A stretch of DNA of 64,000 bases from Kineosporia babensis (GTDB taxonomy: Bacteria; Actinomycetota; Actinomycetes; Actinomycetales; Kineosporiaceae), in assembly GCF_021129305.1 (NCBI RefSeq), contig NZ_JAJOMB010000023.1, positions 62,001 to 126,000 on the forward strand. Direction: 5' to 3'. This document shows, piece after piece, positions 53,133 to 60,703 of the stretch. Made by a program: the position numbers and the translations under genes. The notes under the pieces were generated by a model. It saw nothing but the letters and a program-made list of their open reading frames with translations, made no database searches and was not told the origin of the DNA. Each line of letters begins with the position of its first letter. The stretch's first letter is position 1.

Positions 53133-54418
53133 TCCAGGCCGATTCCGCTCAGTTCGCTCTGCATCTGCTCGGCGGCGTCCTGCGGGGTGACCGCGCCGCG
53201 CGCCACCTTCTCGCCGTAACCGGCGATCACCTGGGCAACTTCGTTCCAGGTGGCCACCGCAGGCGGAGTGCCGGTGTCGGCGAGCTGGTCACTGAAGACG
53301 GCCGTGGTCGGGTCCTCGTTCAGCCCGGCCGGTTCCCAGGCCGCGGTCACGGCGGGCAGGTCTCCGGTGAGCTTGGAGAACTCGGCGGCCTGCTCCGGCT
53401 CGGAGATGAACTCGATGAACTTCCAGGCGCCTTCGGCGTTCTTGGCGTCCTTGAACACCGCCAGCTGGCCACCGTCGAGCCAGGCGGCGCCACTGGCCGG
53501 GCCGGCCGGGAGGGTGGCCACGCCGATCTTGTCCTCGTACTCGTCGCCGAGGATCTCCTTGAGCGCGGGCACCAGCCACGGACCCTGGATCACCGAGCCG
53601 ATGTCGCCGTCGGCCAGGCGCTGCTCCACCGAACCCCAAGGCTCGTAGGTGCCGGTGTCCTTGGCCACGCCGTCCTCGATGAACGAGCGGTACTGGGTCA
53701 GGCCGGCCACCACCTCGGGGGTGTCCAGGGTGAATTCGCTCTGCGCCTGGTCGGTCAGGGTGCCGCCGGCCGCCCAGAGGAACGGGATCAGCACCTGCTC
53801 GGTGAAGCCCAGCTCACCGGTGGGCAGCAGCATGCCCTCCTTCGCCCCCGCATCCTGGAGGGCCTTCGCGAAGCCGTTCCACTCGTCCCAGGTTTTCGGT
53901 GCCTCTACGCCCGCCTTCTCGGCCAGGTCCTTGCGGTAGAAGAGCGGCCGGGTGTCCACGTACAGCGGAACCGCGTAGTTCGTGCCGTTGACCTCGGTGG
54001 ACCGGAATGCGTTGGTGTCGAAGTCGGCCGCGTCGACCAGGCCCTCGGGGACCGGGGCGAAGCCGTCGGTGGCCACGTAGGAGGCCAGGGCGGAGGGGTT
54101 GATCAGGGTGGCGTCGGGGGTCTGGCCGGAGGCGATCGCGGTGGAGATCTTGGTCGGGGCATCGTCCCAGGGCACCGCCGTGATGGTGACCTTGGCGTCC
54201 GGGTTCTCGGCCTGGAACGCCTGGGCGATCTCCGGCATCGACTCACCCTCCAGGCCCATCGCCCAGATCGTGATGTCGCCGGTGGCCGGGCCCTCGCCGA
54301 TCGCGGCGGACTGGCCCTCGGGCTCGGCGTCGGTGTTGTCGGCGCGACCGCAGCCGGTCAGGGCGATCGAGGCGGCCGTGGCGACGGCCAGAGCACCGAA
54401 CCACTTCTTCGGGGTCAT
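53129..54418 (-). CDS. Extracellular sugar-binding lipoprotein of ABC importer
   Basis: The 429-residue protein starts at ATG 54418 (AAGGA 8 nt upstream). A lipoprotein signal ends in LTGC with Cys23, followed by a family-1 solute-binding fold: ITIWAMGLEGESMPEIAQAFQAENPDAKV near the N-terminus and the AFLASSLNTA-type hinge region later. It captures sugars outside the membrane and delivers them to the two permeases. It is the first gene of the operon, 65 bp downstream of an AT-rich palindrome that is the likely operator. Confidence 0.94.
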   Translation of the reverse strand: MTPKKWFGALAVATAASIALTGCGRADNTDAEPEGQSAAIGEGPATGDITIWAMGLEGESMPEIAQAFQAENPDAKVTITAVPWDDAPTKISTAIASGQTPDATLINPSALASYVATDGFAPVPEGLVDAADFDTNAFRSTEVNGTNYAVPLYVDTRPLFYRKDLAEKAGVEAPKTWDEWNGFAKALQDAGAKEGMLLPTGELGFTEQVLIPFLWAAGGTLTDQAQSEFTLDTPEVVAGLTQYRSFIEDGVAKDTGTYEPWGSVEQRLADGDIGSVIQGPWLVPALKEILGDEYEDKIGVATLPAGPASGAAWLDGGQLAVFKDAKNAEGAWKFIEFISEPEQAAEFSKLTGDLPAVTAAWEPAGLNEDPTTAVFSDQLADTGTPPAVATWNEVAQVIAGYGEKVARGAVTPQDAAEQMQSELSGIGLE

Positions 54419-54482
54419 CTGTGTTTCCTTCTGCGCTGAGGGAACCGGAGTGCTGCCCATGACTATGAGCGGTCGCCAGCTA

Positions 54483-54505
54483 TTTATGCAATGAGGTTGC
54501 ATAAA
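54483..54505. promoter_or_regulatory. Palindromic operator candidate of the sugar-import operon
   Basis: Nine-base arms TTTATGCAA and TTGCATAAA flank a 5-nt spacer. The perfect symmetry and AT-richness stand out in this GC-rich DNA. It sits 65 bp upstream of the solute-binding protein gene, where a ROK- or LacI-type repressor would act; the ROK gene at 47677-48852 is the closest candidate. Confidence 0.6.
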
Positions 54506-54589
54506 GTTGGGCCGGAAAATTTTGGACGTCCTTGAAGCCTGGTTCTGTCAGCTTCCGTGCGCTTGTGTCCGGCTTGGAGGCAAACCAGA

Positions 54590-54637
54590 GATCGGGAAGA
54601 CAAAGCCACGCCATGGCGTGGCTTTGTCTTCCCGATC
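54590..54637. terminator. 48-bp perfect palindrome, terminator of glpR
   Basis: Two 24-base arms (starting GATCGGGAAGACAAAGCC) form a perfect palindrome with no unpaired bases, 13 nt after the glpR stop. Transcripts from either strand would fold into one long hairpin, so it may also shield the sugar operon promoter from read-through. Confidence 0.75.
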
Positions 54638-54650
54638 AGCCGCGAGGGCC

Positions 54651-57600
54651 TTATTCGTTGACTGCGCGGGGGGCGTCCTGGTCCAGCTGAAGGATCCGCT
54701 CGATCTCGGCAGCCCGGCGCGGCATGGAGCCTCGCGAGACCTGCCGGTCCGGTGCTGCTTCGGTCTTTTCCGCCGGCTTCTCCAGCGGTGGGGGCGCCGG
54801 TCGATGCACGGCCGGCTTCAGCTGGTAAGTGGGCGGCGGCACCGGAATCGGGTCCCACGTATCGCCACTCACCGCCGCGGCCCGGCGCTTGACCCACTCC
54901 GGCGGCGGGGCGGCCGCCAGCGCCTCGGCGCGGGCCCGCGTGCGGGCGGCGGCCTGGCGGCGCTTTTCGGCGTGCTCCCGGGCCATTTCGGCTGCGTAGA
55001 GGTGCGCGGCCATCATGGTCAGGGTCTCCCGGCTGCGCACCGCTGCGGTGCGCGAGGCCACGGCATGGGCGGACAGCAGCAGCGTGGCCGCGATCGGAAT
55101 GAACACCGGGACCGAGCCGATCACCGAAAACACCCACGCCGCACTGGTTGCCGCGAGCAGGACGATCATGCTGCGGGCGCGGCGGCTGGCGGCCAGGCGG
55201 GCATTGAGCCGAGCTGCATCCAGATCCGCGTGCGTGGTGGTGTATTCGGGGATCGGCGCTTCGTCCGGGTCTTCCTCACCGGTGGTTTCAGGGCTGGCCG
55301 GTTCGGGGGCGTTGCGGTTGCCCGGCCGCCCGATCAGCTCCTGGAACGACTCCTGCGCGGCCTCGGAACTTGCCGAGATCGGCGCCGACGTGGTCACCGG
55401 GATGGTCACCCGGGCTGCGGCGGGGCGCTCGACCACGTACGCGGGTTCTTCGTCGCCGTGCGCGTTTTGGGATTCTCCGGGGCTGTTTTTGGAACCGGGG
55501 ACGTAGTCCGCGGGTGAACGAGTTGGGCCGGCCTTTCGGGTGGCCTGGTTTCGGTCAGCGCGGTTGGCCTGGCTGGCCTTGCCCTCGGGGCGGGTGGCCG
55601 GTGCAGCGGCCTCCGCGGCAGCGGGCTGCCGAGAGTCCGGGGATGACGTGGACCGGGCTGGGGTGTGCGGGGTTTCGGCCTGGTTGTCGAAGACCTCGCT
55701 GGAATGCCGGGCCGGGCCCTGGTCCGACGCAGTCTGGTCCGCAGTCGCTCGGCTCTTGGCAGCTTGGTCCGAATCGGCTGGCCTCTTAGCGACTCGGTCC
55801 GAAGCGACTCGGTCAGCAGCGGTCCGACCCTTGGCGGCCTGATCCGCAGCGGTCCGACCCTTGGCGGCCTGATCCGCGGCGGTCCGACCCTTGGCGGCTT
55901 GGTCCGCGGCGGCCTGGCTCTTGGTGACCTGGCTCGAAGCGGTCCGGTTCGGGGAGGCCGGGTTCGGGGAAGCCGGGTTCGGCGAGGCTGACTCGGCGGC
56001 AGCCGGTTGCGCTGGGGTGGCCAGGCCGAAGCCTGCCAGGAGACCAGCTTCCAGCTCCGCCATCTCCTCGGCCCGGCTCTTCTCGGCGGCCGCGCTCTGG
56101 TCGGGGGCCGTGGTGGCACCGGTGTTGGCTGCAGAGGTGGTGGGATCGGCGGCCTCGGCCCGGGTGGACTTGGCGGCCTTCCCGGGATTGGCGGGGTTGG
56201 CGCGGATCGGCTCGGACTGCGGAGGCTGCACGGTCGGCATGACTTCGGCCTGCACACGGGGAACCGCGGGCCGGTCAGCAGAAGACGCCTCGATCGCCCG
56301 AGGGGCACCAGGAGCGCTGAGACCGAACCCGGCCAGCAGGCCTGCCTCGAGTTCGGCCATCGCAGCGTCGGCCGAAGCAGCACCAGAGGCAGCAGCATCC
56401 TGGCCCTGAGCTCCCCGGCCACTGCCAGCCGCTTCACCTACCCGCGTCTGGCCGCCGCGAACAACCTCGCCAGAGCCGGTTTGGCCCGAACCGCGAGAAA
56501 CTCGCCCCTCGACGCGAGCGCCCTCACCGGTCTGAGCTACTTCTCCACGGCGGACAACTTCACCACCAATCGTCTTGCCGCGCGCGACCTCACTGCCTCG
56601 AGCCGCCTGACCGTCGCCAACCAACTCGCCGCGGACAACCCGGCCACCACCAGGCTCGCCACCCCGCGCGGTCCGGCCATCGGCAACGACCTCGCCGCGC
56701 AGGACCCGACCCTCACGAACGACTTCACCGTCATCAACCGACTGGCTACCGCGAGCGGCCTGGCCACCACCGACGGACGGGCCACCCCGATCTGCCTTAC
56801 CGCCACCAACAGCCCGGCCACCTCGAACCGCCTCGCCACCATCGACGGGCTGGCCACCTCGGCCAGCCGGGCCACCGCCAGCAGACCGGTTGCCTCGCGG
56901 AGCCTGGCCGCCGTCGGCAGCCGGAGCACCAGGAACTGCGGTGCTGTCGCCAGCAGACCGGTTACCGCGAGCAGCCTGGCCACCACCAACAGACTGGCTG
57001 CCGCCGTCAGCAGCCGGAGTAGCCGGAACTGCAGCGCTGTCGCCAGCAGACCGGCTACCGCGAGCGGCCTGGCCATCACCAGCGACCGGAGCACCCGGAA
57101 CTGTGTTGTGGCCGCGAACGTCCTGGCCGGCGTCAGTCGTCCCGGTGCCCTGAGCCGCCTGAGCGTCGCTGCGGCCTTTCCCACCGGTAACCCGGCCACC
57201 AGCGGCGGCGACTTCGCCGGCGGAGGCAACCTGAACGTCCTTGGTTGTCGAGGAGTCTCTCGAAGGCTTGGTGACCCGGGCGCCCGAGCGGTGGAAACCG
57301 TCCTCTGCTTCTCGGTCGAAGGCCGGGCGATCAAAAAGAGCCTGGTCGAAGACCGAACCAGGCCCACCGATCCACCCCGGGCGTTCCGCTTCCCCCGCCG
57401 GGGCCGACTCCGACGCGGGAGGACCCTCAGGGGACTGCGGCTTGGAACGGGCGGCGGCTTCGTTCGCCAGGAGTTCGCCGGGCTGCGCGCTCTGCGGAAG
57501 GCTCAGGGAGGAGCCGGCGAGGCGTTCGGCCAGCAACCTGTCGGCGGGGATGTAGAGGAGTTCACCGTCGGTGTCGACGATTACCCGGGGGGAAGTGAGC

Positions 57601-57785
57601 AGGGGGTCGCCCGAACGTCCGTTGCGGGGCGTGCGCTGTCGGCGCTTCAAGACCCGCAGACCCCCGGAAAACCGGTCCCCGGCGCGCGATTGTGACAGTT
57701 CGTCACGACGCCTTACCCATTGCGGCACCAGATAGGCAGCCCACACCACAACGATGGCGAGGAGGATCAGGCTGCTGGGCTGCAC
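54651..57785 (-). CDS. glpR: GlpR-type divisome membrane protein with expanded disordered region
   Basis: The 1,044-residue protein starts at GTG 57785 (leaderless: TACCGT 6 nt upstream). It has an N-terminal helix (about 3-22) followed by LVPQWVRRRDELSQSR and DRFSGGLRVLKRR, the hallmark of actinobacterial GlpR. A very long low-complexity region rich in Gly, Arg, Ala and Ser spans about 110-860. Two further helices lie at about 868-912, with a basic helical tail. GlpR proteins are membrane partners of the gephyrin-like MoeA paralogue Glp in coryneform cell division. The symbol is unrelated to the glycerol repressor. Homologues are usually a few hundred residues, so the disordered part here is strongly expanded. 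Confidence 0.75.
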   Translation of the reverse strand: MQPSSLILLAIVVVWAAYLVPQWVRRRDELSQSRAGDRFSGGLRVLKRRQRTPRNGRSGDPLLTSPRVIVDTDGELLYIPADRLLAERLAGSSLSLPQSAQPGELLANEAAARSKPQSPEGPPASESAPAGEAERPGWIGGPGSVFDQALFDRPAFDREAEDGFHRSGARVTKPSRDSSTTKDVQVASAGEVAAAGGRVTGGKGRSDAQAAQGTGTTDAGQDVRGHNTVPGAPVAGDGQAARGSRSAGDSAAVPATPAADGGSQSVGGGQAARGNRSAGDSTAVPGAPAADGGQAPRGNRSAGGGPAGRGGQPVDGGEAVRGGRAVGGGKADRGGPSVGGGQAARGSQSVDDGEVVREGRVLRGEVVADGRTARGGEPGGGRVVRGELVGDGQAARGSEVARGKTIGGEVVRRGEVAQTGEGARVEGRVSRGSGQTGSGEVVRGGQTRVGEAAGSGRGAQGQDAAASGAASADAAMAELEAGLLAGFGLSAPGAPRAIEASSADRPAVPRVQAEVMPTVQPPQSEPIRANPANPGKAAKSTRAEAADPTTSAANTGATTAPDQSAAAEKSRAEEMAELEAGLLAGFGLATPAQPAAAESASPNPASPNPASPNRTASSQVTKSQAAADQAAKGRTAADQAAKGRTAADQAAKGRTAADRVASDRVAKRPADSDQAAKSRATADQTASDQGPARHSSEVFDNQAETPHTPARSTSSPDSRQPAAAEAAAPATRPEGKASQANRADRNQATRKAGPTRSPADYVPGSKNSPGESQNAHGDEEPAYVVERPAAARVTIPVTTSAPISASSEAAQESFQELIGRPGNRNAPEPASPETTGEEDPDEAPIPEYTTTHADLDAARLNARLAASRRARSMIVLLAATSAAWVFSVIGSVPVFIPIAATLLLSAHAVASRTAAVRSRETLTMMAAHLYAAEMAREHAEKRRQAAARTRARAEALAAAPPPEWVKRRAAAVSGDTWDPIPVPPPTYQLKPAVHRPAPPPLEKPAEKTEAAPDRQVSRGSMPRRAAEIERILQLDQDAPRAVNE
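55816..55905 (-). repeat. Three tandem 30-bp repeats inside glpR
   Basis: The 30-nt unit starting GCAGCGGTCCGACCCTTGGC (plus-strand reading) occurs three times head to tail with few differences, encoding AADQAAKGRT repeats. It is a likely site of copy-number change within the disordered region. Confidence 0.85.
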
Positions 57786-57791
57786 GCACAA

Positions 57792-57797
57792 ACGGTA
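57792..57797 (-). promoter_or_regulatory. Leaderless -10 element of glpR
   Basis: TACCGT on the minus strand ends 6 nt before GTG 57785, and no ribosome binding site is present. Confidence 0.5.
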
Positions 57798-57864
57798 CGG
57801 TGCCCCACCCAAATGATCACGTAACGACAGAGGTGTGTCGTCACCCTCAGGTAGAGGTTAAGGG

Positions 57865-58524
57865 TTAGGTCTGTTCTGACCAGCGAGTATGTTGCTCGTG
57901 TTCCTGGGCGGCCAGAACGCGTTGCGAGCGGCGCCACCGAGTGAGCATCCCGCCCGGTACGTCGTCCGGAGTGACCGCGAAACTGGCGTGATCGCGCCAC
58001 GCACCGTCGATGTGCAGGTAGCGCCGGCGGATGCCTTCCGGGCGGAAGCCGAGCTTCTCGACAACGCGCAGGCTGGCGGTGTTCTCCGGACGGATGTTCA
58101 CTTCCAGGCGGTGCATGCCCAGGCCGAAGAAGCAGTGGTCCACCATCATCGCGACGGCGGTGGGGGTGATGCCCTGCCCGGCCACGTTCCGGTCCACCCA
58201 GTAACCGATCTGCCCGGAGCGCAGCGAACCCCAGACGATGCCGCTCACGCTGACCTGGCCGACCAGCCGGTCGTGCACCTGCACGGCGAGCGGGATCATC
58301 CGCCCGGCGCGGGCCTCGCGATCGAAGCTGCGGACCATCGCGCCGAAGGTCAGCGGGCGGCCGCCGCCTTCGGGGTGGGTGGCCTCCCAGGGAGCCAGCC
58401 ATTCCGCGTTCGCCGAGCGGACCGCGTTCCAGGACCGGGCGTCCCGGCGGCGCAGCGGCCGCAGGGTGATCAGGCCGTCCGACAGTTCGATCGGCCAGCC
58501 GACGCCGGCGCCGAGTTCGCTCAT
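57865..58524 (-). CDS. GNAT-family N-acetyltransferase (RimJ/RimL type)
   Basis: The 219-residue protein has an Acetyltransf_3-type GNAT fold: LITLRPLRRRDARSWNAVR near residue 18, the acetyl-CoA loop region IGYWVDRNVAGQGITPTAVAMM at about 107-128, and HRLEVNIRPENTASLRVVEKLGFRPEG at about 139-165. RimJ/RimL enzymes acetylate the alpha-amino group of ribosomal or other proteins; the true substrate is unknown. ATG 58524 overlaps the mogA stop by 4 nt. A rimJ-like gene next to moeA and glpR is a familiar actinobacterial arrangement. Confidence 0.88.
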   Translation of the reverse strand: MSELGAGVGWPIELSDGLITLRPLRRRDARSWNAVRSANAEWLAPWEATHPEGGGRPLTFGAMVRSFDREARAGRMIPLAVQVHDRLVGQVSVSGIVWGSLRSGQIGYWVDRNVAGQGITPTAVAMMVDHCFFGLGMHRLEVNIRPENTASLRVVEKLGFRPEGIRRRYLHIDGAWRDHASFAVTPDDVPGGMLTRWRRSQRVLAAQEHEQHTRWSEQT

Positions 58525-59006
58525 CGGTGATCGCCGCCGTGGATCTGGTCGACGGCGTGCACCAGGACTCCTTCGAGCACGGCCAGTCCGTCGCGGCAGC
58601 CGCCGCGGGAACCGGGAAGATTGACGATCAGGGTGCGACCGGCCACTCCGGCCAGCCCGCGGGAGAGTATCGCGGTCGGCACCCCTTGTGCTGCGCCACG
58701 ATTGCGGATCGCCTCCGCGAGCCCGGGCACCTCCAGATCCAGCAGAGGACGGGTGTGCTCGGGAGTGCGGTCGGTGGGGGTGAGGCCGGTGCCCCCAGTA
58801 GTGAGGACGACGTGGTACCCATCGGTGACGGCTGCCTTCAGGGCCTGGCCGACCGGTTCGCCGTCGGGCACCACCTTCGGCCCGTCGACCGAGAAACCCA
58901 GCCGGTTCAGGCCTTCGACCAGGAGGGGGCCGCTGGTGTCAGGGTAGACGCCGGCCGCGGCCCGGTTGGACGCGGTGACCACCAGGGCGCGGCGTGACTC
59001 AGTCAC
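58521..59006 (-). CDS. mogA: Molybdopterin adenylyltransferase (MogA/MoaB type)
   Basis: The 161-residue MoCF-fold protein should adenylylate molybdopterin before molybdenum insertion. The signature TTGGTGLTPTDRTPE occurs at about 70-84, and PGSRGGCRDGL near the C-terminus. GTG 59006 overlaps the moaC stop by 8 nt and has GGGGA upstream. It works between MoaC-dependent ring formation and MoeA. The nitrate reductase encoded in this window would be a customer for the cofactor. Confidence 0.9.
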   Translation of the reverse strand: MTESRRALVVTASNRAAAGVYPDTSGPLLVEGLNRLGFSVDGPKVVPDGEPVGQALKAAVTDGYHVVLTTGGTGLTPTDRTPEHTRPLLDLEVPGLAEAIRNRGAAQGVPTAILSRGLAGVAGRTLIVNLPGSRGGCRDGLAVLEGVLVHAVDQIHGGDHR

Positions 59007-59493
59007 GACGCCAGTCCCCGGAACGTCCACCACTCTTGGCCACCACCCGGATCCGGCCGATCTCGGCCAGCTTGTCAACCGCTTTAATCATATCGACCAG
59101 GGCCAGAGCGGCGACCGCGACGCAGGTCAGGGCCTCCATCTCGATGCCGGTGCGGTCGGCGGTGCGGACCGTGGCGGTGATCTCCACGCCCTCGTCGAGC
59201 ACCTCGAGGTCGACCTGAACCCCGTGCACCGCGATCGGGTGGGCCAGCGGGATCAGGTCGGGGGTGCGCTTGGCCGCCTGGATGCCGGCGATCCGGGCCA
59301 CGGCAAGGGCGTCGCCCTTGGGCACGCCCGCCCCGCGCAGCAGTTCGATCACGGCCGGGGAGCAGGTGACGACACCCTTGGCGGTGGCCTCGCGGGCGGT
59401 GACCGGCTTGGCCGAGACGTCGACCATCCGGGCCGCGCCGGTGTCGTCGACGTGGGTGAGCCGGGGAATCTGGTGTTGCGAAGTCACCGGCAC
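58999..59493 (-). CDS. moaC: Cyclic pyranopterin monophosphate synthase
   Basis: The 164-residue protein has typical MoaC segments: LTHVDDTGAARMVDVSAK at the start, AGIQAAKRTPDLIPLAHPI at 68-87 and TGIEMEALTCVAVAALALVDMIKA, with the catalytic Lys in the final part (KSGGRSGDW). It converts the MoaA product to cyclic pyranopterin monophosphate in molybdenum-cofactor synthesis. GTG 59493 follows the moeA stop by one base; a GTG 6 nt further in is an alternative. moaA is not in the window. Confidence 0.94.
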   Translation of the reverse strand: MPVTSQHQIPRLTHVDDTGAARMVDVSAKPVTAREATAKGVVTCSPAVIELLRGAGVPKGDALAVARIAGIQAAKRTPDLIPLAHPIAVHGVQVDLEVLDEGVEITATVRTADRTGIEMEALTCVAVAALALVDMIKAVDKLAEIGRIRVVAKSGGRSGDWRRD

Positions 59494-59494
59494 A

Positions 59495-60703
59495 TCATGA
59501 GCCAGATTCCAGCACGATGTAGACCAGTTCGTCGCCCGGGCTCACCTCGGTGACCTCTTCCGGCACGATGACCAGGCAGTTCGCCCCGGCCAGGTCGGCC
59601 ACCAGATGCGAGCCCTGCCCGCCGACCGGGCGCACGGTGGGCCCGGCCGCGGTGACGGTGAGCAGGCAGCGGGTGAACTGACGGCGACCGGCCGGGGATC
59701 GCCAGCCCTCCACCACGGTGGCCTTGCGGTGCGGCGGTTCGGCATCGGGCCGGCCGGCCAGACGGCGCAGCGCGGGCACGATGAAGACCTGGAACGACAG
59801 CAGCGAGCTGACCGGGTTGCCGGGCAGGGTGAACAGCGGCGTGCGCTTCGGCCCGATCGTGCCGAAGCCCTGCGGCTTGCCCGGCTGCATGGCCACCGGG
59901 ACGAACTCCACCGTGCCGAGTTCCCGCAGCACGGCCTTGACCGTGTCGTACGCGCCGGCGCTGACCCCACCGGTGGTGATGATCAGATCGGCCTCGGCAG
60001 CGGCCTTTTCCAGCGCCGGGCCGACCTGCTCCGGGGTGTCGGCCATGATGCCGCCGTGCCGGGCCACCGCTCCGGCCTCGAGGGCGGCGGCGACCAGGCC
60101 GTAGCCGTTGGAGTCGTGGATCTGCCCGGCCTGCAGCGCCTTTCCCGGCGGGACGAGTTCGCTGCCGGAGGGCAGGACCAGGACCCGCGGCCGGGGGTGA
60201 ACGCTGAGCCGTTCGGCGCCGACCGAGGCGGCCAGTGAGATGTGCCGGGCGGTCAGCGGGGTGCCGGCGGTGAGCACGGTCTGCCCCTCGCGCACGTCCT
60301 CGCCGGCCCGGCGGATGAACTGCCCAGGTTGCGACGAGCGGTCGATCCGGACGGTCTCGGTGCCCCCGTCGGTGGCCTCGACCTGAACCACGGCGTCGGC
60401 CCCGGCCGGTACCGGGGCGCCGGTCATGATCCGCATGGTGGTGCCGGGCGCGAGCTCCAGGGCGTCTCCCCGGCCGGCCGGGATGTCGCCCAGCACCGGC
60501 AGGGTGACCGGGGTCCGGGCCACCTCGGCGGCCCGGACCGCGTAGCCGTCCATCGAGGAGTTGTCGAAGCGCGGCATGTCGATGGCCGAGACCACGTCCT
60601 GGGCCAGAACGCAGCCGACCGCCTCCAGCAGTGGAAGTTCCACCACCGGAAGCGGCGACAGGACGCTCAGGCAGGCCGCGAGATGCTCGTCGACCGAGCG
60701 CAT
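59495..60703 (-). CDS. moeA: Molybdopterin molybdotransferase MoeA / gephyrin-like Glp
   Basis: The 402-residue protein has full MoeA architecture: RFDNSSMDGYAVR at about 45-57, the MoCF domain with TTGGVSAGAYDTVK near 240 and TLPGNPVSSLLSF near 292, and a C-terminal beta barrel. It should insert molybdate into adenylated molybdopterin. In actinobacteria the MoeA paralogue in the galU-rimJ-glpR neighbourhood is the gephyrin-like Glp that binds FtsZ and GlpR. This gene is in that neighbourhood but beside moaC and mogA, so it could do both jobs. Start: ATG 60703 (TGATG with galU) or ATG 60706. Confidence 0.92.
   Translation of the reverse strand: MRSVDEHLAACLSVLSPLPVVELPLLEAVGCVLAQDVVSAIDMPRFDNSSMDGYAVRAAEVARTPVTLPVLGDIPAGRGDALELAPGTTMRIMTGAPVPAGADAVVQVEATDGGTETVRIDRSSQPGQFIRRAGEDVREGQTVLTAGTPLTARHISLAASVGAERLSVHPRPRVLVLPSGSELVPPGKALQAGQIHDSNGYGLVAAALEAGAVARHGGIMADTPEQVGPALEKAAAEADLIITTGGVSAGAYDTVKAVLRELGTVEFVPVAMQPGKPQGFGTIGPKRTPLFTLPGNPVSSLLSFQVFIVPALRRLAGRPDAEPPHRKATVVEGWRSPAGRRQFTRCLLTVTAAGPTVRPVGGQGSHLVADLAGANCLVIVPEEVTEVSPGDELVYIVLESGS

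Noticed and set aside
55816-55905. Mobile-element or minisatellite origin for the three 30-bp repeats
   Set aside because: They keep the glpR frame, encode the same decapeptide and have no flanking inverted repeats or transposase.
56007-57695. Long plus-strand frame opposite glpR
   Set aside because: Its Ala/Thr/Arg/Ser text is the complement of the glpR low-complexity region, without start signals or domains.
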